NCBI GenBank assembly: GCA_027493935.1
Contig: JAOSJV010000011.1
Span: 194,811-258,810, forward strand
Direction of reading: 5' to 3'
Length of the DNA: 64,000 bases
Source of the DNA: Burkholderiales bacterium
GTDB taxonomy: Bacteria; Pseudomonadota; Gammaproteobacteria; Burkholderiales; SG8-39
The notes under the pieces are model-generated. The model did no database searches. It was not told where the DNA came from and saw only the letters and a program-made list of their open reading frames with translations. Numbering within the stretch: the first letter of the stretch is position 1; each line of letters opens with the position of its first letter. Positions 29,488 to 38,827 of the stretch are shown piece by piece. The position numbers and the translations under genes were made by a program.

Positions 29488-31075
29488 ATGAAGACGACCA
29501 GCTTCGCGCCCTCCCAGCAGCCGGTGCTCGCCGATGCGAAGGCGGCGGAGGCGTGGCTCGCGCGCGCGCCGCTCGCCGATCCGCGCCAAGCCTGCCACGA
29601 GCTTACCCTGCTCCTGGAGTCCCTCGAGGAGTCGGCGCCGAGCGACCGCGCAGCTGCTCGAGATCCTGGAGCGGTTGCGCGAGCCGGTCGTCATCGCGCA
29701 GGCCGAGCACAGCAAGAAGTTCTCCGGCCGACCGCTGCCGCTGAAGGACTTCGAGGCGGCCGCGTTCGACCAGGTGTACGACCTCTGGAGCACGCTCGGG
29801 CGCGCGTACCGGCGCCTGCTGCGCAACGCGATCGAGGACCGCTCGGCCGAGCTGCGGGGCCAGGAGGCGCTGCTCACGCAGCGCGCGATCGACTGCGTCG
29901 CCGAGCTGATGCTCGTGCACTACCGGTGCCGGCGCGAGGTGGACGCCGACATCTGGCGCGATCTGCACCGGCTCTACCACACCGCCGAGCAAAGCGGGTA
30001 CGTGCTGCGCACCGTCGCCGCCGGCCGCAAGGCGAAATCCGTGTCGAGCACTGCCGAGGTCTACGTGCGCGCGCTGCTGATTCACCTCGCGCATCCGTAC
30101 GGGCTCGGCACCCGCGAGCTCGCGTGGGCGCGCCGGTGGGCCACGATGTGGGCCTACAAGGTGGATCTCAGTCTGGCGCCCGAGAAGGACCAAGGCTACG
30201 CGGTCGATCTCTCGGGCAGCCAGCCGCCGACGTGGGTCGACTCGGTCTCGGCATCGCCCGAGCTGCGCTTCCTCGACGTCCACAACCTGCGCCGCAGCAT
30301 CCGCAGCCGCATCAAGAAGCTCGACGAAGGTCAGGACCCGCAGACCCTCGGGCTCGGCAAGGACTGCGTCCTGCCCGAGGCTGGCCGGCTGCTCGCCTCG
30401 CTCCTGCGCGCGTGGATCGAGTCGCCCGCGTCGCGCCAGTTCACGCGGCGCCTGGTGCTCGGACGCACCGAGCTCACCTCCGGGTTCGAGTCCATCCACG
30501 TCGCGCTCTCCGGCAAGCTGTTCCGCAGCGCCTCACGCCACTGGGACTACTCGCGGCGCGATGCCGAGCAGATCCACATCTACGGCGCGGCCGCCGCCTC
30601 CGCACCCCACTCCACGCCCGGCCAGGCCGGGTTCGTGTCGGAGACCTGGGAGACGCTCGATGAAAGCGCAAACGGCTTCCGGCTGCGGCGCAAGGGCGCC
30701 GGCGAGCGGCTGAACCAGCTGCAGCTCGTCGCCCTGAAGCCGCAGGGCGCGCGCAGCTTCATCCTGTGCGAGATCCGCTGGCTGATGATCGGCATCGACC
30801 GTGCGCTCACGGTCGGCGCCCAGGCACTGCCGGGGCTCGCTACGGCGATCGCCGCGCGCCCGGCGAGCCCGCCCACCCCCGAGCCGTACACACAGGCGTT
30901 CCTGCTGCCGGGCTCGGCATCGTCGCCCGGGGCGCTGGTGCTGCCTTCGGGCTGGTATCAGCGCGGGCGCGAGCTGGAGATGCGCGTGGAGGAGCAGTCG
31001 CACCGCGTGCGCCTGACCGGGCTCATCCAGCACGGCTACGACTACGATCGGGTGAGCTTCTCCAGCGCGAGCTGA
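29488..31075 (+). CDS. Uncharacterised ~530-residue protein (one frame break)
   Basis: Begins MKTTSFAPSQQPVLADAKAA at 29488. After a break near 29645 the frame continues QLLEILERLREPVVIAQAEH. The N-terminal half is alpha-helical, with no signal peptide or membrane segment; the C-terminal ~150 residues are more beta-rich (ARSFILCEIRWLMIGIDRAL, TQAFLLPGS) and might form a PilZ-like barrel, which is only a guess. It resembles long uncharacterised cytoplasmic proteins of betaproteobacteria. Its last 34 bp overlap the end of phoR on the other strand. Confidence 0.6.
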
Positions 31076-32325
31076 GCCTCCGCGGCCCCCGCCGGGCGCA
31101 CGCGCCGCGCCGGCAGCACCGCGGTGAACCGGCTGCCGCGCCCCGGCTCGCTCTCGACCTCGAGCCGCCCCAGGTGGCGCGTGAGCACGTGCTTCACGAT
31201 GGCGAGCCCGAGGCCGGTGCCGCCGGTGTCGCGCGACCGGCTCGTGTCGGCGCGATAGAAGCGCTCGGTGAGCCGCGGCAGGTGGTGCACGGCGATGCCG
31301 ATGCCGGTGTCGGCGACGCTGAACCGGCCTTCGCCTTCGTCCAGATCCCACGCGAGCTCGATGCTGCCGCCCGGCGGGGTGTAGCGGACCGCGTTCGTCA
31401 CCAGGTTGCCGAAGGCGCTTGCGAGCTCGCGCTCGTCGCCGACGAGCTTCGCCGGGCGTCCCATCACCAGCCCGACGCGATGCCGGCCGGCCGAGAGCGC
31501 GCGCGCCTCCTCGAGCAGCGTCTGCAGCAGCCGCTCGACGTCGAACACCGTCTCGCGCGCCGGCAGCGTGCTCGACTCGAGCGCCGAGAGCACGAGCAGG
31601 TCCTCGATCAGGCGCAGCATGCGATCGGTCTGGCTGCGCATCAGCTCGAGCGCCTGGCGGCCGCGCGGCTGGTCCACGCGCACGTTGCCCTCGGCGAAGG
31701 TCTCGAGAAAGCCGCTCACGACGGTGAGCGGGGTCTTGAGCTCGTGCGAGACGTTGGCGACGAAATCGCGACGCATCGTCTCGAGCCGCTCGGCGTGCGT
31801 GACGTCGCGCGCGAGCAGGAGCTTCTCGTCCTGGGCGTAGGGCACGACGCGGATCGACAGCACGAGTTCCTGCGGACCGGACATGCGCATGACGAGCAGC
31901 GCGTCATCGCTGGCGTGCTTGACGTGGGCCGCGAAGTCCGGATGGCGGACGAGGTTCAGGATCGGCTGCCCGGCGTCCTTGCGCGCGTCAAGGCCGAGCA
32001 GCCGCTCGGCGGCCGCGTTGCACCAGGTGATGTGGTCCTCGGCGTCGAGCACCACGACGCCGTCGGGCATCGCCTGCGCCGCGCTGCGGAATCGCGCAAG
32101 CTGCCCGGTGAGGCGGTGCTGCTGCTGCGAGGCCGCGTGAACGTGGCGGTGCAGAGCGGAGAACACGTGCTCCCAGACGCCGCTGCCGATCGGCACCTTG
32201 GACGGCACCGGGTCGCGCAGCCACACGGCGAGCGCGTGGACGTGGCGCACGTGGAAGACGAGCGTGGCGGCCAGGCCGAGGATGACGGCGACGAGCGCCC
32301 AGAAGCGACCGAAGATGGGCCACAC
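31042..32325 (-). CDS. phoR: Phosphate-regulon sensor histidine kinase PhoR
   Basis: Membrane kinase that phosphorylates PhoB under phosphate limitation. One or two N-terminal membrane segments (WALVAVILGLAATLVF), a PAS domain (AMPDGVVVLDAEDHITWCN), H-box FVANVSHELKTPLTVVSGFL, N-box ELASAFGNLVTNAVRYT and G-boxes (DTGIGIAVHHLPRLTERFYR, GGTGLGLAIVKHVL). The listed GTG start at 32325 cuts into a hydrophobic segment whose coding frame continues upstream to about 32390 (FVWTRTAQILG) without an obvious ATG, so the true start may be further 5'. Downstream of phoB. Confidence 0.88.
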   Translation of the reverse strand: MWPIFGRFWALVAVILGLAATLVFHVRHVHALAVWLRDPVPSKVPIGSGVWEHVFSALHRHVHAASQQQHRLTGQLARFRSAAQAMPDGVVVLDAEDHITWCNAAAERLLGLDARKDAGQPILNLVRHPDFAAHVKHASDDALLVMRMSGPQELVLSIRVVPYAQDEKLLLARDVTHAERLETMRRDFVANVSHELKTPLTVVSGFLETFAEGNVRVDQPRGRQALELMRSQTDRMLRLIEDLLVLSALESSTLPARETVFDVERLLQTLLEEARALSAGRHRVGLVMGRPAKLVGDERELASAFGNLVTNAVRYTPPGGSIELAWDLDEGEGRFSVADTGIGIAVHHLPRLTERFYRADTSRSRDTGGTGLGLAIVKHVLTRHLGRLEVESEPGRGSRFTAVLPARRVRPAGAAEAQLALEKLTRS

Positions 32326-32465
32326 CAGCAGGCCGGCGGCCGCCGTCGTGCCGAGGATCTGCGCGGTGCGTGTCCAGACGAACTTCAGGCGGAGCCTCCG
32401 GGGGCGGCGAGGCGCTCGCCGCGCGACGGATTATGCCGCGCCGGGGCGGCGGGAGTCCGTGCGCC

Positions 32466-33167
32466 TCAGGCGACGGCGAGCGCCGAAGCCGACAGCCGGT
32501 AGCCGCTGCCGCGCACGGTCTCGATCAGGCGGTCGTGGCCGGTCGGCTCGAGCGCCTTGCGCAGGCGGCGGATGTGCACGTCGACCGTGCGCTCCTCGAC
32601 GAACACATGATCGCCCCACACGTGGTCGAGGAGCTGCGAGCGGCTGTGCACCCGCTCCGGATGCGTCATCAGGAAGCGCAGCAGGCGGAACTCGGTGGGA
32701 CCGAGCTCGAGGTTGCGGCCCTTCGCGGCGACGCGGTGGGTCGCCGGATCGAGCCGCAGCCCGCCGATCTCGGTCGGCTCGTCGGAGAGCTGCGGCGCAC
32801 GCCGGCGCAGCACCGCGCGGATGCGCGCGATGAGCTCGCGCGGCGAGAACGGCTTGGTGACGTAATCGTCAGCGCCCGCCTCGAGCCCGGCGACCTTGTC
32901 GTGCTCCTCGCCGCGGGCGGTGAGGATGATGATCGGCACCTGCTTGGTGCGCTCGTCCTGGCGCATCTGGCGCGCGAACGCGAGACCCGACTGGCCGGGC
33001 AGCATCCAATCGAGCAGGACCAGGTCGGGCAACGCGTGGCGGACGAGCTGTGTCGCCTGCTCGGCGTCGCGTGCGCGCAGCACGTGGTGGCCGGCGTGCT
33101 CGAGGTTGACCGCCACGAGCTCCTGGATGGCGGGCTCGTCCTCGACGACTAGAATGTTGGCGGGCAT
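32466..33167 (-). CDS. phoB: Phosphate-regulon response regulator PhoB
   Basis: OmpR-family regulator, 233 residues from the ATG at 33167 ([18 protein letters not shown]); further in-frame codons upstream are not homologous. Receiver: acidic pocket VVEDEP, phospho-acceptor Asp in [10 protein letters not shown], Lys in [15 protein letters not shown]. Winged helix: [44 protein letters not shown]. Strongly typical of PhoB. It lies about 140 bp upstream of phoR. A candidate PHO box precedes it. Confidence 0.93.
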   Translation of the reverse strand: MPANILVVEDEPAIQELVAVNLEHAGHHVLRARDAEQATQLVRHALPDLVLLDWMLPGQSGLAFARQMRQDERTKQVPIIILTARGEEHDKVAGLEAGADDYVTKPFSPRELIARIRAVLRRRAPQLSDEPTEIGGLRLDPATHRVAAKGRNLELGPTEFRLLRFLMTHPERVHSRSQLLDHVWGDHVFVEERTVDVHIRRLRKALEPTGHDRLIETVRGSGYRLSASALAVA

Positions 33168-33204
33168 GCCAAGTCCTTGACGGGAAATCGCTCGCCGCCA
33201 TTCT

Positions 33205-33222
33205 ATGGCGGTTTGATGACAA
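33205..33222 (-). promoter_or_regulatory. Candidate PHO box upstream of phoB
   Basis: Minus strand TTGTCATCAAACCGCCAT: the first 7-mer differs from CTGTCAT at one base, the 4-base spacer is AT-rich, and the second 7-mer (CCGCCAT) matches 5 of 7. It lies 38 bp before the phoB ATG, as expected for autoregulation. Part of it also forms an inverted repeat CCGCCAT-TCT-ATGGCGG (33195-33211), so the match could be fortuitous. Confidence 0.35.
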
Positions 33223-33302
33223 TTTCGTGACCGGGGCGCCGACACGCGGCCGCGCGCGGTCGGCTATGATTGCCGCCGCTGCCCCCTGTCTGGGCGCCAC
33301 GG

Positions 33303-33722
33303 ATGCCATCGATGGACAAGGACGCGCCGACCCCCACCGAGATCAAGCTGCACCAGAAGTCGCGGGTCATGGAGGTCCATTTCTCCGACGGCCGCGAGTT
33401 CCGGATGCCCTACGAGTTCCTGCGGGTCTATTCGCCCTCCGCCGAGGTGCGCGGTCACGGCCCGGGGCAGGAGGTGTTGCAGGTGGGCAAGCGCGACGTC
33501 GACATCACATCACTCGAGCCGGTCGGCTCCTACGCAGTGCAGCCGACTTTCTCCGACGGCCACGACACTGGCATCTACTCGTGGGACTACCTCTACGGGC
33601 TCGGTGCGAACCAGGACGAGCTCTGGCGCGAGTACCTGCGCCGCCTGGAGGCCGCCGGGGCAAGCCGCGATGCGGGCGCGAGCCCGGTGCCGGCCGGACC
33701 GCAGCGCAGCCATCGTCACTGA
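33303..33722 (+). CDS. DUF971 domain protein
   Basis: About 139 residues from the ATG at 33303 (or 33312). The DUF971 core ([58 protein letters not shown]) resembles the N-terminal zinc-binding domain of gamma-butyrobetaine hydroxylase. In betaproteobacteria this gene usually directly precedes ubiE; here a glutathione transferase gene lies in between. Role unknown. Confidence 0.88.
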   Translation: MPSMDKDAPTPTEIKLHQKSRVMEVHFSDGREFRMPYEFLRVYSPSAEVRGHGPGQEVLQVGKRDVDITSLEPVGSYAVQPTFSDGHDTGIYSWDYLYGLGANQDELWREYLRRLEAAGASRDAGASPVPAGPQRSHRH

Positions 33723-33752
33723 ACCCCGGCACCGGGCGAGAACGGACCCAGC

Positions 33753-34364
33753 ATGATCGACCTGTACTACGCGCCGACGGCGAACGGCTGGCGCGCCGCA
33801 CTCGCCCTCGAGGAGACCGGACTTGCGTTCCGGCGGCACAAGCTCGACCTCGCCAAGGGCGACCAGACGACGCCCGAGTTCACGGCGCTGAACCCGCTGC
33901 AGTCGATCCCGGTGATCCGCGACGAGGACGGCCCCGGCGGCAAGCCGCTCGTGCTGACGCAATCGGTCGCGATCATGCTGTACGTCGCCGAGAAGGCCGG
34001 CAAGCTGATCCCGACCGACGCGCTCGCGCGCGCGCAGGCGCTCGAGTGGCTGCTGTTCGTGGCGAGCGACGTCGCGATGACGAGCGGCGTGCTCTTCCAG
34101 CTCACGCTCGTCAAACCCGCGCCGGACCCGACGTGCGCCGCGCACTTCGAGCGGCGGCTGGCGCGGTTTTTCGCCGCGTGCGACGCGCGGCTCGCCGAGC
34201 GCGACTATCTGGCAGGCGAGCTCACCGTGGCCGACCTCGCGCTCTACCCGAACGCTTCCGCACGCCGCGCGATCATCGACAAGCACGGCCCGATGCCGCA
34301 CCTCGCGCGCTGGTTCGACCGCATGAGCGCGCGCCCCGCGGTGGTGCGCGCGATGCAGGCGTGA
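33753..34364 (+). CDS. Glutathione S-transferase family protein
   Basis: 203 residues, two-domain GST. Thioredoxin-like N-domain ([54 protein letters not shown]) with glutathione gamma-Glu contacts (QS), then an all-helical C-domain with the N-cap region [14 protein letters not shown]. The YAPTANG start with Ser/Asn is close to the YfcG/YghU-like nu class. Starts 30 bp after the DUF971 gene and is followed 8 bp later by ubiE; co-transcription is likely. Confidence 0.85.
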   Translation: MIDLYYAPTANGWRAALALEETGLAFRRHKLDLAKGDQTTPEFTALNPLQSIPVIRDEDGPGGKPLVLTQSVAIMLYVAEKAGKLIPTDALARAQALEWLLFVASDVAMTSGVLFQLTLVKPAPDPTCAAHFERRLARFFAACDARLAERDYLAGELTVADLALYPNASARRAIIDKHGPMPHLARWFDRMSARPAVVRAMQA

Positions 34365-34372
34365 GCGGCGCG

Positions 34373-35104
34373 ATGGGCGACACCGACTTCGGCTTCGAGC
34401 GCGTCCGCGAGGACGAGAAAGCCGGCCGCGTCGCCGGCGTGTTCGACTCGGTCGCGACCCGCTACGATCTGATGAACGACCTGATGTCGGGCGGCCTGCA
34501 CCGGCTGTGGAAGGCGTTCGCGATCGGCAAGAGCGGCGTGCGGGCGGGCAGCCGCGTGCTCGACGTGGCGGGCGGCAGCGGCGATCTCGCGCGCGCGTTC
34601 GCCGAGCGCGCGGGCCCGACGGGCGAGGTGTGGCTCACCGACATCAACCGCGCAATGCTCGCCGTCGGCCGCGACCGGCTGCTCGACGCCGGCGCGGTGA
34701 TTCCGGTGGCGCTGTGCGACGCCGAGCGCCTGCCCTTCCCGTCCGACCATTTCGACTGCGTGAGCGTCGCGTTCGGCCTGCGCAACATGACCCGCAAGGA
34801 GATGGCGCTCGGCGAGATGCGCCGCGTGCTGCGGCCCGGCGGCCGGCTGCTCGTGCTGGAGTTCTCGAAGGTGTGGCGGCCGCTCGCCCCGGTCTACGAC
34901 TGGTATTCTTTCAAGGTACTGCCCTGGCTCGGCCAGCGGGTGACGAGCGATGCGGCCGCCTACCGCTACCTGGCGGAGTCGATCCGGATGCACCCGGACC
35001 AGGAGGCGTTGCGCGCGCTCATGGAACAAGCCGGGCTGGAAGACGTCGAATACTGGAATCTCGCCGCCGGTGTCGTGGCGCTGCACCGCGGCTTCAAGTA
35101 CTGA
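34373..35104 (+). CDS. ubiE: Ubiquinone/menaquinone C-methyltransferase
   Basis: SAM-dependent C-methylation in ubiquinone synthesis. 243 residues: [23 protein letters not shown] motif [16 protein letters not shown], and [19 protein letters not shown]. The start is the ATG at 34373, just after the GST stop. First of the ubiE-Tim44-ubiJ-ubiB series, which here is interrupted by sulfur amino-acid genes. Confidence 0.96.
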   Translation: MGDTDFGFERVREDEKAGRVAGVFDSVATRYDLMNDLMSGGLHRLWKAFAIGKSGVRAGSRVLDVAGGSGDLARAFAERAGPTGEVWLTDINRAMLAVGRDRLLDAGAVIPVALCDAERLPFPSDHFDCVSVAFGLRNMTRKEMALGEMRRVLRPGGRLLVLEFSKVWRPLAPVYDWYSFKVLPWLGQRVTSDAAAYRYLAESIRMHPDQEALRALMEQAGLEDVEYWNLAAGVVALHRGFKY

Positions 35105-35135
35105 ACCGAGCGCCTGGATGGGTGGAGGCACCAGG

Positions 35136-35996
35136 ATGAAAAGCGTTTTGGCGGCCGTGTTCGCCGCCGTGATGGTGATCGGATTGTTCCCGGCGGACGC
35201 CGAGGCGCGCCGGCTGGGCGGCGCAAGGAACCTGGGGGCGCAGCGCCAGGCGCTGCCGCCGCAGAAGCCCGCCGCGCCGGCTGCCTCGCAGGCGCCCGCT
35301 GCGGCCGCGGGCGCCCCTGCCGCCGCCAAGGCTGGCGCCGGTCGCTGGCTCGCACCCCTCGCCGGGCTTGCCGCGGGGCTGGGGCTCGCCTATCTCTTTG
35401 GCGAGCAGCTCGGCACGATCGTGCTGGCGATCCTGCTCGGATTGGCGGTCGTGCTCGCGCTCGGCCTGGTGATGCGCGCGCTCGGGCGGGGCCAAGCGCA
35501 AGGCGCGCCACGCGGCCTGCAGTATGCCGGGCTCGGCAACGAGACCGTCGCCGCGCCGCCGCCGTCGCAGCTGCCGGCGGGCGGGGCGTTGCCCGAGGTC
35601 CCCGCGCAGAGCGCGCCGAGCATCCCGGCCGGGTTCGACGTGCCGGGCTTTCTCCGCCAGGCGAAGAAGAGCTTCATCGCGCTGCAGGCGGCCAACGACC
35701 GCGGCGACCTGGAGTCGATCCGCGATCTGGTCACCGACGAGCTGTTCGACGATCTCGCCCACGACGTGGCCGCACGCAAGGCCGCGAGTCAGGCGACCGA
35801 CGTCGTCACCCTCGACGCGCAGCTGCTCGAGGTGACGACCGAGGCCGGCGCGCACTGGGCGAGCATCCGGTTCTCCGGGATGCTGCGCGAGGACGCGGGC
35901 GGCGCCCCGGTGCCGTTCGAGGAGGTGTGGAACCTGCAGAAGCCGGAGAAGGGCGGCACCGGCTGGCTGCTCGCGGGGATCCAGCAGGTGAACTGA
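35136..35996 (+). CDS. Tim44-domain inner-membrane protein
   Basis: 286 residues: signal or first membrane segment (MKSVLAAVFAAVMVIGLFPA), Ala/Pro-rich linker, a membrane segment pair (LAPLAGLAAGLGLAYLFG; TIVLAILLGLAVVLALGLVM) and a C-terminal Tim44-like domain (FLRQAKKSFIALQAANDRGD to the end). Such proteins follow ubiE in betaproteobacteria; function unknown. Followed by a strong hairpin. Confidence 0.85.
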   Translation: MKSVLAAVFAAVMVIGLFPADAEARRLGGARNLGAQRQALPPQKPAAPAASQAPAAAAGAPAAAKAGAGRWLAPLAGLAAGLGLAYLFGEQLGTIVLAILLGLAVVLALGLVMRALGRGQAQGAPRGLQYAGLGNETVAAPPPSQLPAGGALPEVPAQSAPSIPAGFDVPGFLRQAKKSFIALQAANDRGDLESIRDLVTDELFDDLAHDVAARKAASQATDVVTLDAQLLEVTTEAGAHWASIRFSGMLREDAGGAPVPFEEVWNLQKPEKGGTGWLLAGIQQVN

Positions 35997-36018
35997 CCCG
36001 CACCCCGCCGCCCCGTCG

Positions 36019-36047
36019 AAGGCCGCCCGCGGGCGGCCTTTGCATTT
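36019..36047 (+). terminator. Rho-independent-like terminator after Tim44 gene
   Basis: AAGGCCGCCCGCGGGCGGCCTT is a near-perfect long palindrome followed by TTGCATTT, 22 bp after the stop. The T tract is short and broken. Confidence 0.6.
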
Positions 36048-36302
36048 CTCGTCGCCGCCTTTCCAAGACGGCGTGCCGACGGCGGCGGGGCGGCTCGCGC
36101 GAAGCGCCATCCCCGCCCGTCCAAGGCGGGGTGCCGGCGAAGCCGGCGGGGTGGTTGCGGCGCCCGCACCCCCTTCCAGGCGCGTGCTCTCGCGCGACCG
36201 CACCACCCCGGCCGCTCGCGCGGCCACCCTCGTCGAAGAGGAGGGGATAGACCCGGCGTCCTATAATGGCTGCTCTCGAGCAACCGAGAGCGCGAGGACC
36301 CC
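36048..36302. repeat. Repeat-rich gap and -10 box before Rho_N gene
   Basis: Successive short inverted arms (GCCGCCTTTCCAAGACGGCG, then CCCCGCCCGTCCAAGGCGGG and GGTGCCGGCGAAGCCGGCGG) fill 36050-36160, distantly like the dispersed repeats. A perfect TATAAT at 36262-36267, 36 bp ahead of the next ATG, is probably the -10 of that gene. No coding sequence recognised. Confidence 0.45.
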
Positions 36303-36626
36303 ATGGCGCACACCTACGAGGAGCTCAAGAAGAAGAAAGTCGCCGAGCTGCGCGAGATCGCGAAGGGCCTCGAGCACGAAGCGGTCAAAGGCTACACCCA
36401 GCTCAACAAGGACCACCTGCTCAAGGCGCTGTGCACGGCGCTCGGCATCGACGCGCACGCGCACCATCACGCCGAGGGCATCGACAAGCAGAAGGTCAAG
36501 GGCAGGATTCAGGCGCTCAAGCAGACGCGCGACGAGATCCTCGCCTCGGGCGGCCGCGACGGGCTGCACGCGGTGCTGCGGGAGATCCACGGCCTCAAGC
36601 GCGCGCTGCGTCGCGCGACGGTCTGA
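36303..36626 (+). CDS. Rho termination factor N-terminal domain protein
   Basis: 107 residues with a SAP/Rho-N-like helix-turn-helix at the N-terminus (LKKKKVAELREIAKGLEHEA, GYTQLNKDHLLKALCTALG), followed by a His-rich linker (HAHHHAEG) and a basic helical tail (RIQALKQTRDEILASGG). Probably a small nucleic-acid-binding protein; partner unknown. Own -10 box at 36262. Confidence 0.75.
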   Translation: MAHTYEELKKKKVAELREIAKGLEHEAVKGYTQLNKDHLLKALCTALGIDAHAHHHAEGIDKQKVKGRIQALKQTRDEILASGGRDGLHAVLREIHGLKRALRRATV

Positions 36627-36666
36627 GCGCCGTGCGGGGGCGCGCGCCAAGCGGGGGCCTGCCGCA

Positions 36667-38052
36667 ATGAGAGTGTTCGAGACGGTCGCCGACCTCGTCG
36701 GGCACACGCCGCTCGTGCGGCTGAACCGCGTCGTCGACCCGGGGATGGCGACGGTCTACGCGAAGCTCGAATACCTGAACCCAACCGGCTCGGTGAAGGA
36801 CCGCATCGCCGTGAACATCGTCCGGCGCGCGGAGGAAGCCGGTCTGCTCAAGCCCGGCGCGACGCTCGTCGAGAGCACCTCGGGCAACACCGGGCTCGGG
36901 CTGGCGATGATCGCGAGCGTGCGCGGCTACCGCTGCATCTGCACGATGCCGGACAAGATGAGCAAGGAGAAGATCGACATGCTCAAGGCGTTCGGCGCGG
37001 AGGTGGTCGTCACCCGCACCGATCTGCCGCACGACCATCCCGAGAGCTACGTGGAAGTCGCCAAGCGCATCGCGCGCGAGACGCCGGGCGCGTTCTACAC
37101 CGATCAGTACGCCAACCCGACCAACCCGGAGGCGCACTACCTCACCACCGGTCCGGAGATCTGGGAGGACACCGGCGGGGCGATCGACTGCCTGGCGGGC
37201 GGGATCGGCACCGGCGGCACGATCTCGGGCGCGGGGCGGTATCTCAAGGAGAAGGCGGCCGCCGCCGGGCGCAGCGTGCGCGTCGTGTGCCCGGATCCGG
37301 CGGGCAGCATCTACCACGACATGTACTACAAGGGCGTCGCGCCGCAGCCCTCGATCTACCGCGTGGAGGGCATCGGGCACGATTTCATGGTGAGCACGCT
37401 CGACTTCTCGGTGATCGACGAGGTGCTCGAGGTGTCCGACCGCGACTCGTTCCTGCTCGCGCGCCGGCTCACGCGCGAGGAAGGCATCTTCTCGGGCGGC
37501 TCGGCAGGCACCGCGCTCTTCGGCGCGCTGAAGGCCGCGCGCGAGCTCGGGCCCGGCAAGACCGTCGTCGTGATCATCCCGGACTCGGGCGGGCGCTATC
37601 TGAGCAAGCTCTACGACGAAGCGTGGATGAAGGACATGGGGTTCCTCGGGCCTGCCGACCGGCTCGGCACCGTGCGCGAGGTCCTGCGCTTGAAGGGCGG
37701 CGCGGTGGAGTTCGCCGAGGCGCACGAGACGATCGGCCACGTCGCCGGCCGCATGTCCGCGCTCGGCATCTCGCAGATGCCGGTCAAGCCGGCGGAGGCG
37801 GGTGCGGCGCTGCGCATGATCCACGAACTCGACATTTTGCAGGGTCTGGTGAGCGGACGCTGCCGCACCGGCGATCCGGTCACCTGCGTCGCGAAGCCGC
37901 TCGAGGGCGGCGTCGGGCTCGACGACCCGCTCACCCGGGTGCAGGCGGTGTTCGACGCGCACAACGTGGCGGTGGCGCTCGATCGCGACGAGGTCGTCGG
38001 GATCATCAGCAAGATCGACGTGGTGCAGTTCCTCGCCGCGCGCAGCAAGTGA
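36667..38052 (+). CDS. Cystathionine beta-synthase with CBS domain pair
   Basis: PLP enzyme condensing serine with homocysteine (or O-acetylserine with sulfide). 461 residues. PLP lysine is Lys44 (NPTGSVKDRIAVN); ESTSGNTGLGLAM binds substrate, GGIGTGGTISGAGRYLKE the cofactor phosphate. A C-terminal CBS pair (from ~residue 340: LKGGAVEFAEAHETIGHVAG; DPLTRVQAVFDAHNVAVALD) makes a cystathionine synthase more likely than a plain cysteine synthase. The gamma-lyase type gene 0.8 kb downstream completes reverse transsulfuration. Confidence 0.87.
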   Translation: MRVFETVADLVGHTPLVRLNRVVDPGMATVYAKLEYLNPTGSVKDRIAVNIVRRAEEAGLLKPGATLVESTSGNTGLGLAMIASVRGYRCICTMPDKMSKEKIDMLKAFGAEVVVTRTDLPHDHPESYVEVAKRIARETPGAFYTDQYANPTNPEAHYLTTGPEIWEDTGGAIDCLAGGIGTGGTISGAGRYLKEKAAAAGRSVRVVCPDPAGSIYHDMYYKGVAPQPSIYRVEGIGHDFMVSTLDFSVIDEVLEVSDRDSFLLARRLTREEGIFSGGSAGTALFGALKAARELGPGKTVVVIIPDSGGRYLSKLYDEAWMKDMGFLGPADRLGTVREVLRLKGGAVEFAEAHETIGHVAGRMSALGISQMPVKPAEAGAALRMIHELDILQGLVSGRCRTGDPVTCVAKPLEGGVGLDDPLTRVQAVFDAHNVAVALDRDEVVGIISKIDVVQFLAARSK

Positions 38053-38060
38053 TCGGGCCG

Positions 38061-38636
38061 ATGCTCGACCGACCCGTGATCGCGTTGCTCGCCCGGCTGA
38101 TCGACCGCGAGCAGTGGGCCCGCGAGCGTCTCGCCCCGTTCGCCGGCCGCCACGCCCGCTTCCGGCTTGCGCCGCTGCCCGACCTGGTGATCGAGGTGCT
38201 GGAGTCCGGCCGCATCGGCCCGGGCAGCACGGCCGCCGAGGCGGCCGTCACGCTCACCCTCGCGCCGGGCGCGCTGCCGCTCGTGCTGGCGCGCCGCGAG
38301 GCGGCGCTCGGCGCGGTGCAGATCGACGGCGACACCGAGCTCGCGCGCGCGATCGAGTTCCTGTTCCGCAACCTGCGCTGGGACGTCGAGGAGGATCTGT
38401 CGCGCGTGCTCGGCGATGCGGCCGCGCATCGGATCGGCGAGTCGGCGCGTGCGTTCGGCGCGTGGCAGCGCGCGGCGGCGACGCGGCTCGGCGAGAACGT
38501 CGCCGAGTACCTGAAGGAGGAGGCGGGGCTGCTCGTGCATCCGTACGAGCTCGAGCGCTTCGGCCGCGAGGTCGAGGACGTGCGCGATGCGGTCGAGCGC
38601 CTCGAGCAGCGCATCGCGCGCCTCGCCGCGAGGTGA
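38061..38636 (+). CDS. ubiJ: Ubiquinone biosynthesis accessory factor UbiJ (SCP2 domain)
   Basis: 191 residues; N-terminal SCP2 lipid-binding domain (IEVLESGRIGPGSTAAEAAV; VQIDGDTELARAIEFLFRN), then helical tail and terminal coiled coil (EDVRDAVERLEQRIARLAAR), which is the UbiJ/YigP architecture. It binds ubiquinone intermediates in the soluble Ubi complex. Starts 8 bp after the CBS gene; in relatives it sits between Tim44 and ubiB. Confidence 0.85.
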   Translation: MLDRPVIALLARLIDREQWARERLAPFAGRHARFRLAPLPDLVIEVLESGRIGPGSTAAEAAVTLTLAPGALPLVLARREAALGAVQIDGDTELARAIEFLFRNLRWDVEEDLSRVLGDAAAHRIGESARAFGAWQRAAATRLGENVAEYLKEEAGLLVHPYELERFGREVEDVRDAVERLEQRIARLAAR

Positions 38637-38654
38637 GCGCGAAGCGGGAAAGGT

Positions 38655-38735
38655 TCTGTCATCCCCGCGAAAGCGGGGATCCAGTAAGCTCTTGCACGGT
38701 GAGGGCCTGGATTTGCGCTTGCGCGGGAATGACGG
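38655..38735. repeat. Dispersed repeat, family 1, first of a tandem pair
   Basis: TGTCATCCCCGCGAAAGCGG then GGATCCAG, a ~20 bp spacer, then GCTTGCGCGGGAATGACG. The halves are inverted copies of each other; the best-preserved copy in the window. Confidence 0.8.
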
Positions 38736-38739
38736 AATC

Positions 38740-38812
38740 TCGGTCATCCCCGCGAACGCGGGGATCCAGCAGGCGCCGATTCTGGATTCCGCTTGCGCGG
38801 GAATGACAACCT
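38740..38812. repeat. Dispersed repeat, family 1, second of a tandem pair
   Basis: GGTCATCCCCGCGAACGCGG to GCTTGCGCGGGAATGACA, adjacent to the previous copy and with a shorter spacer (~10 bp). It ends 15 bp before the start of the gamma-lyase type gene. Confidence 0.8.
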
Positions 38813-38827
38813 GCAGAGCCGAGAACG

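Noticed and set aside
38655-38812. Possible CRISPR array because of two adjacent repeats of similar sequence
   Set aside because: The units are internally palindromic ~75-bp elements with related but non-identical halves, occur singly elsewhere, and there are no uniform spacers or cas genes.
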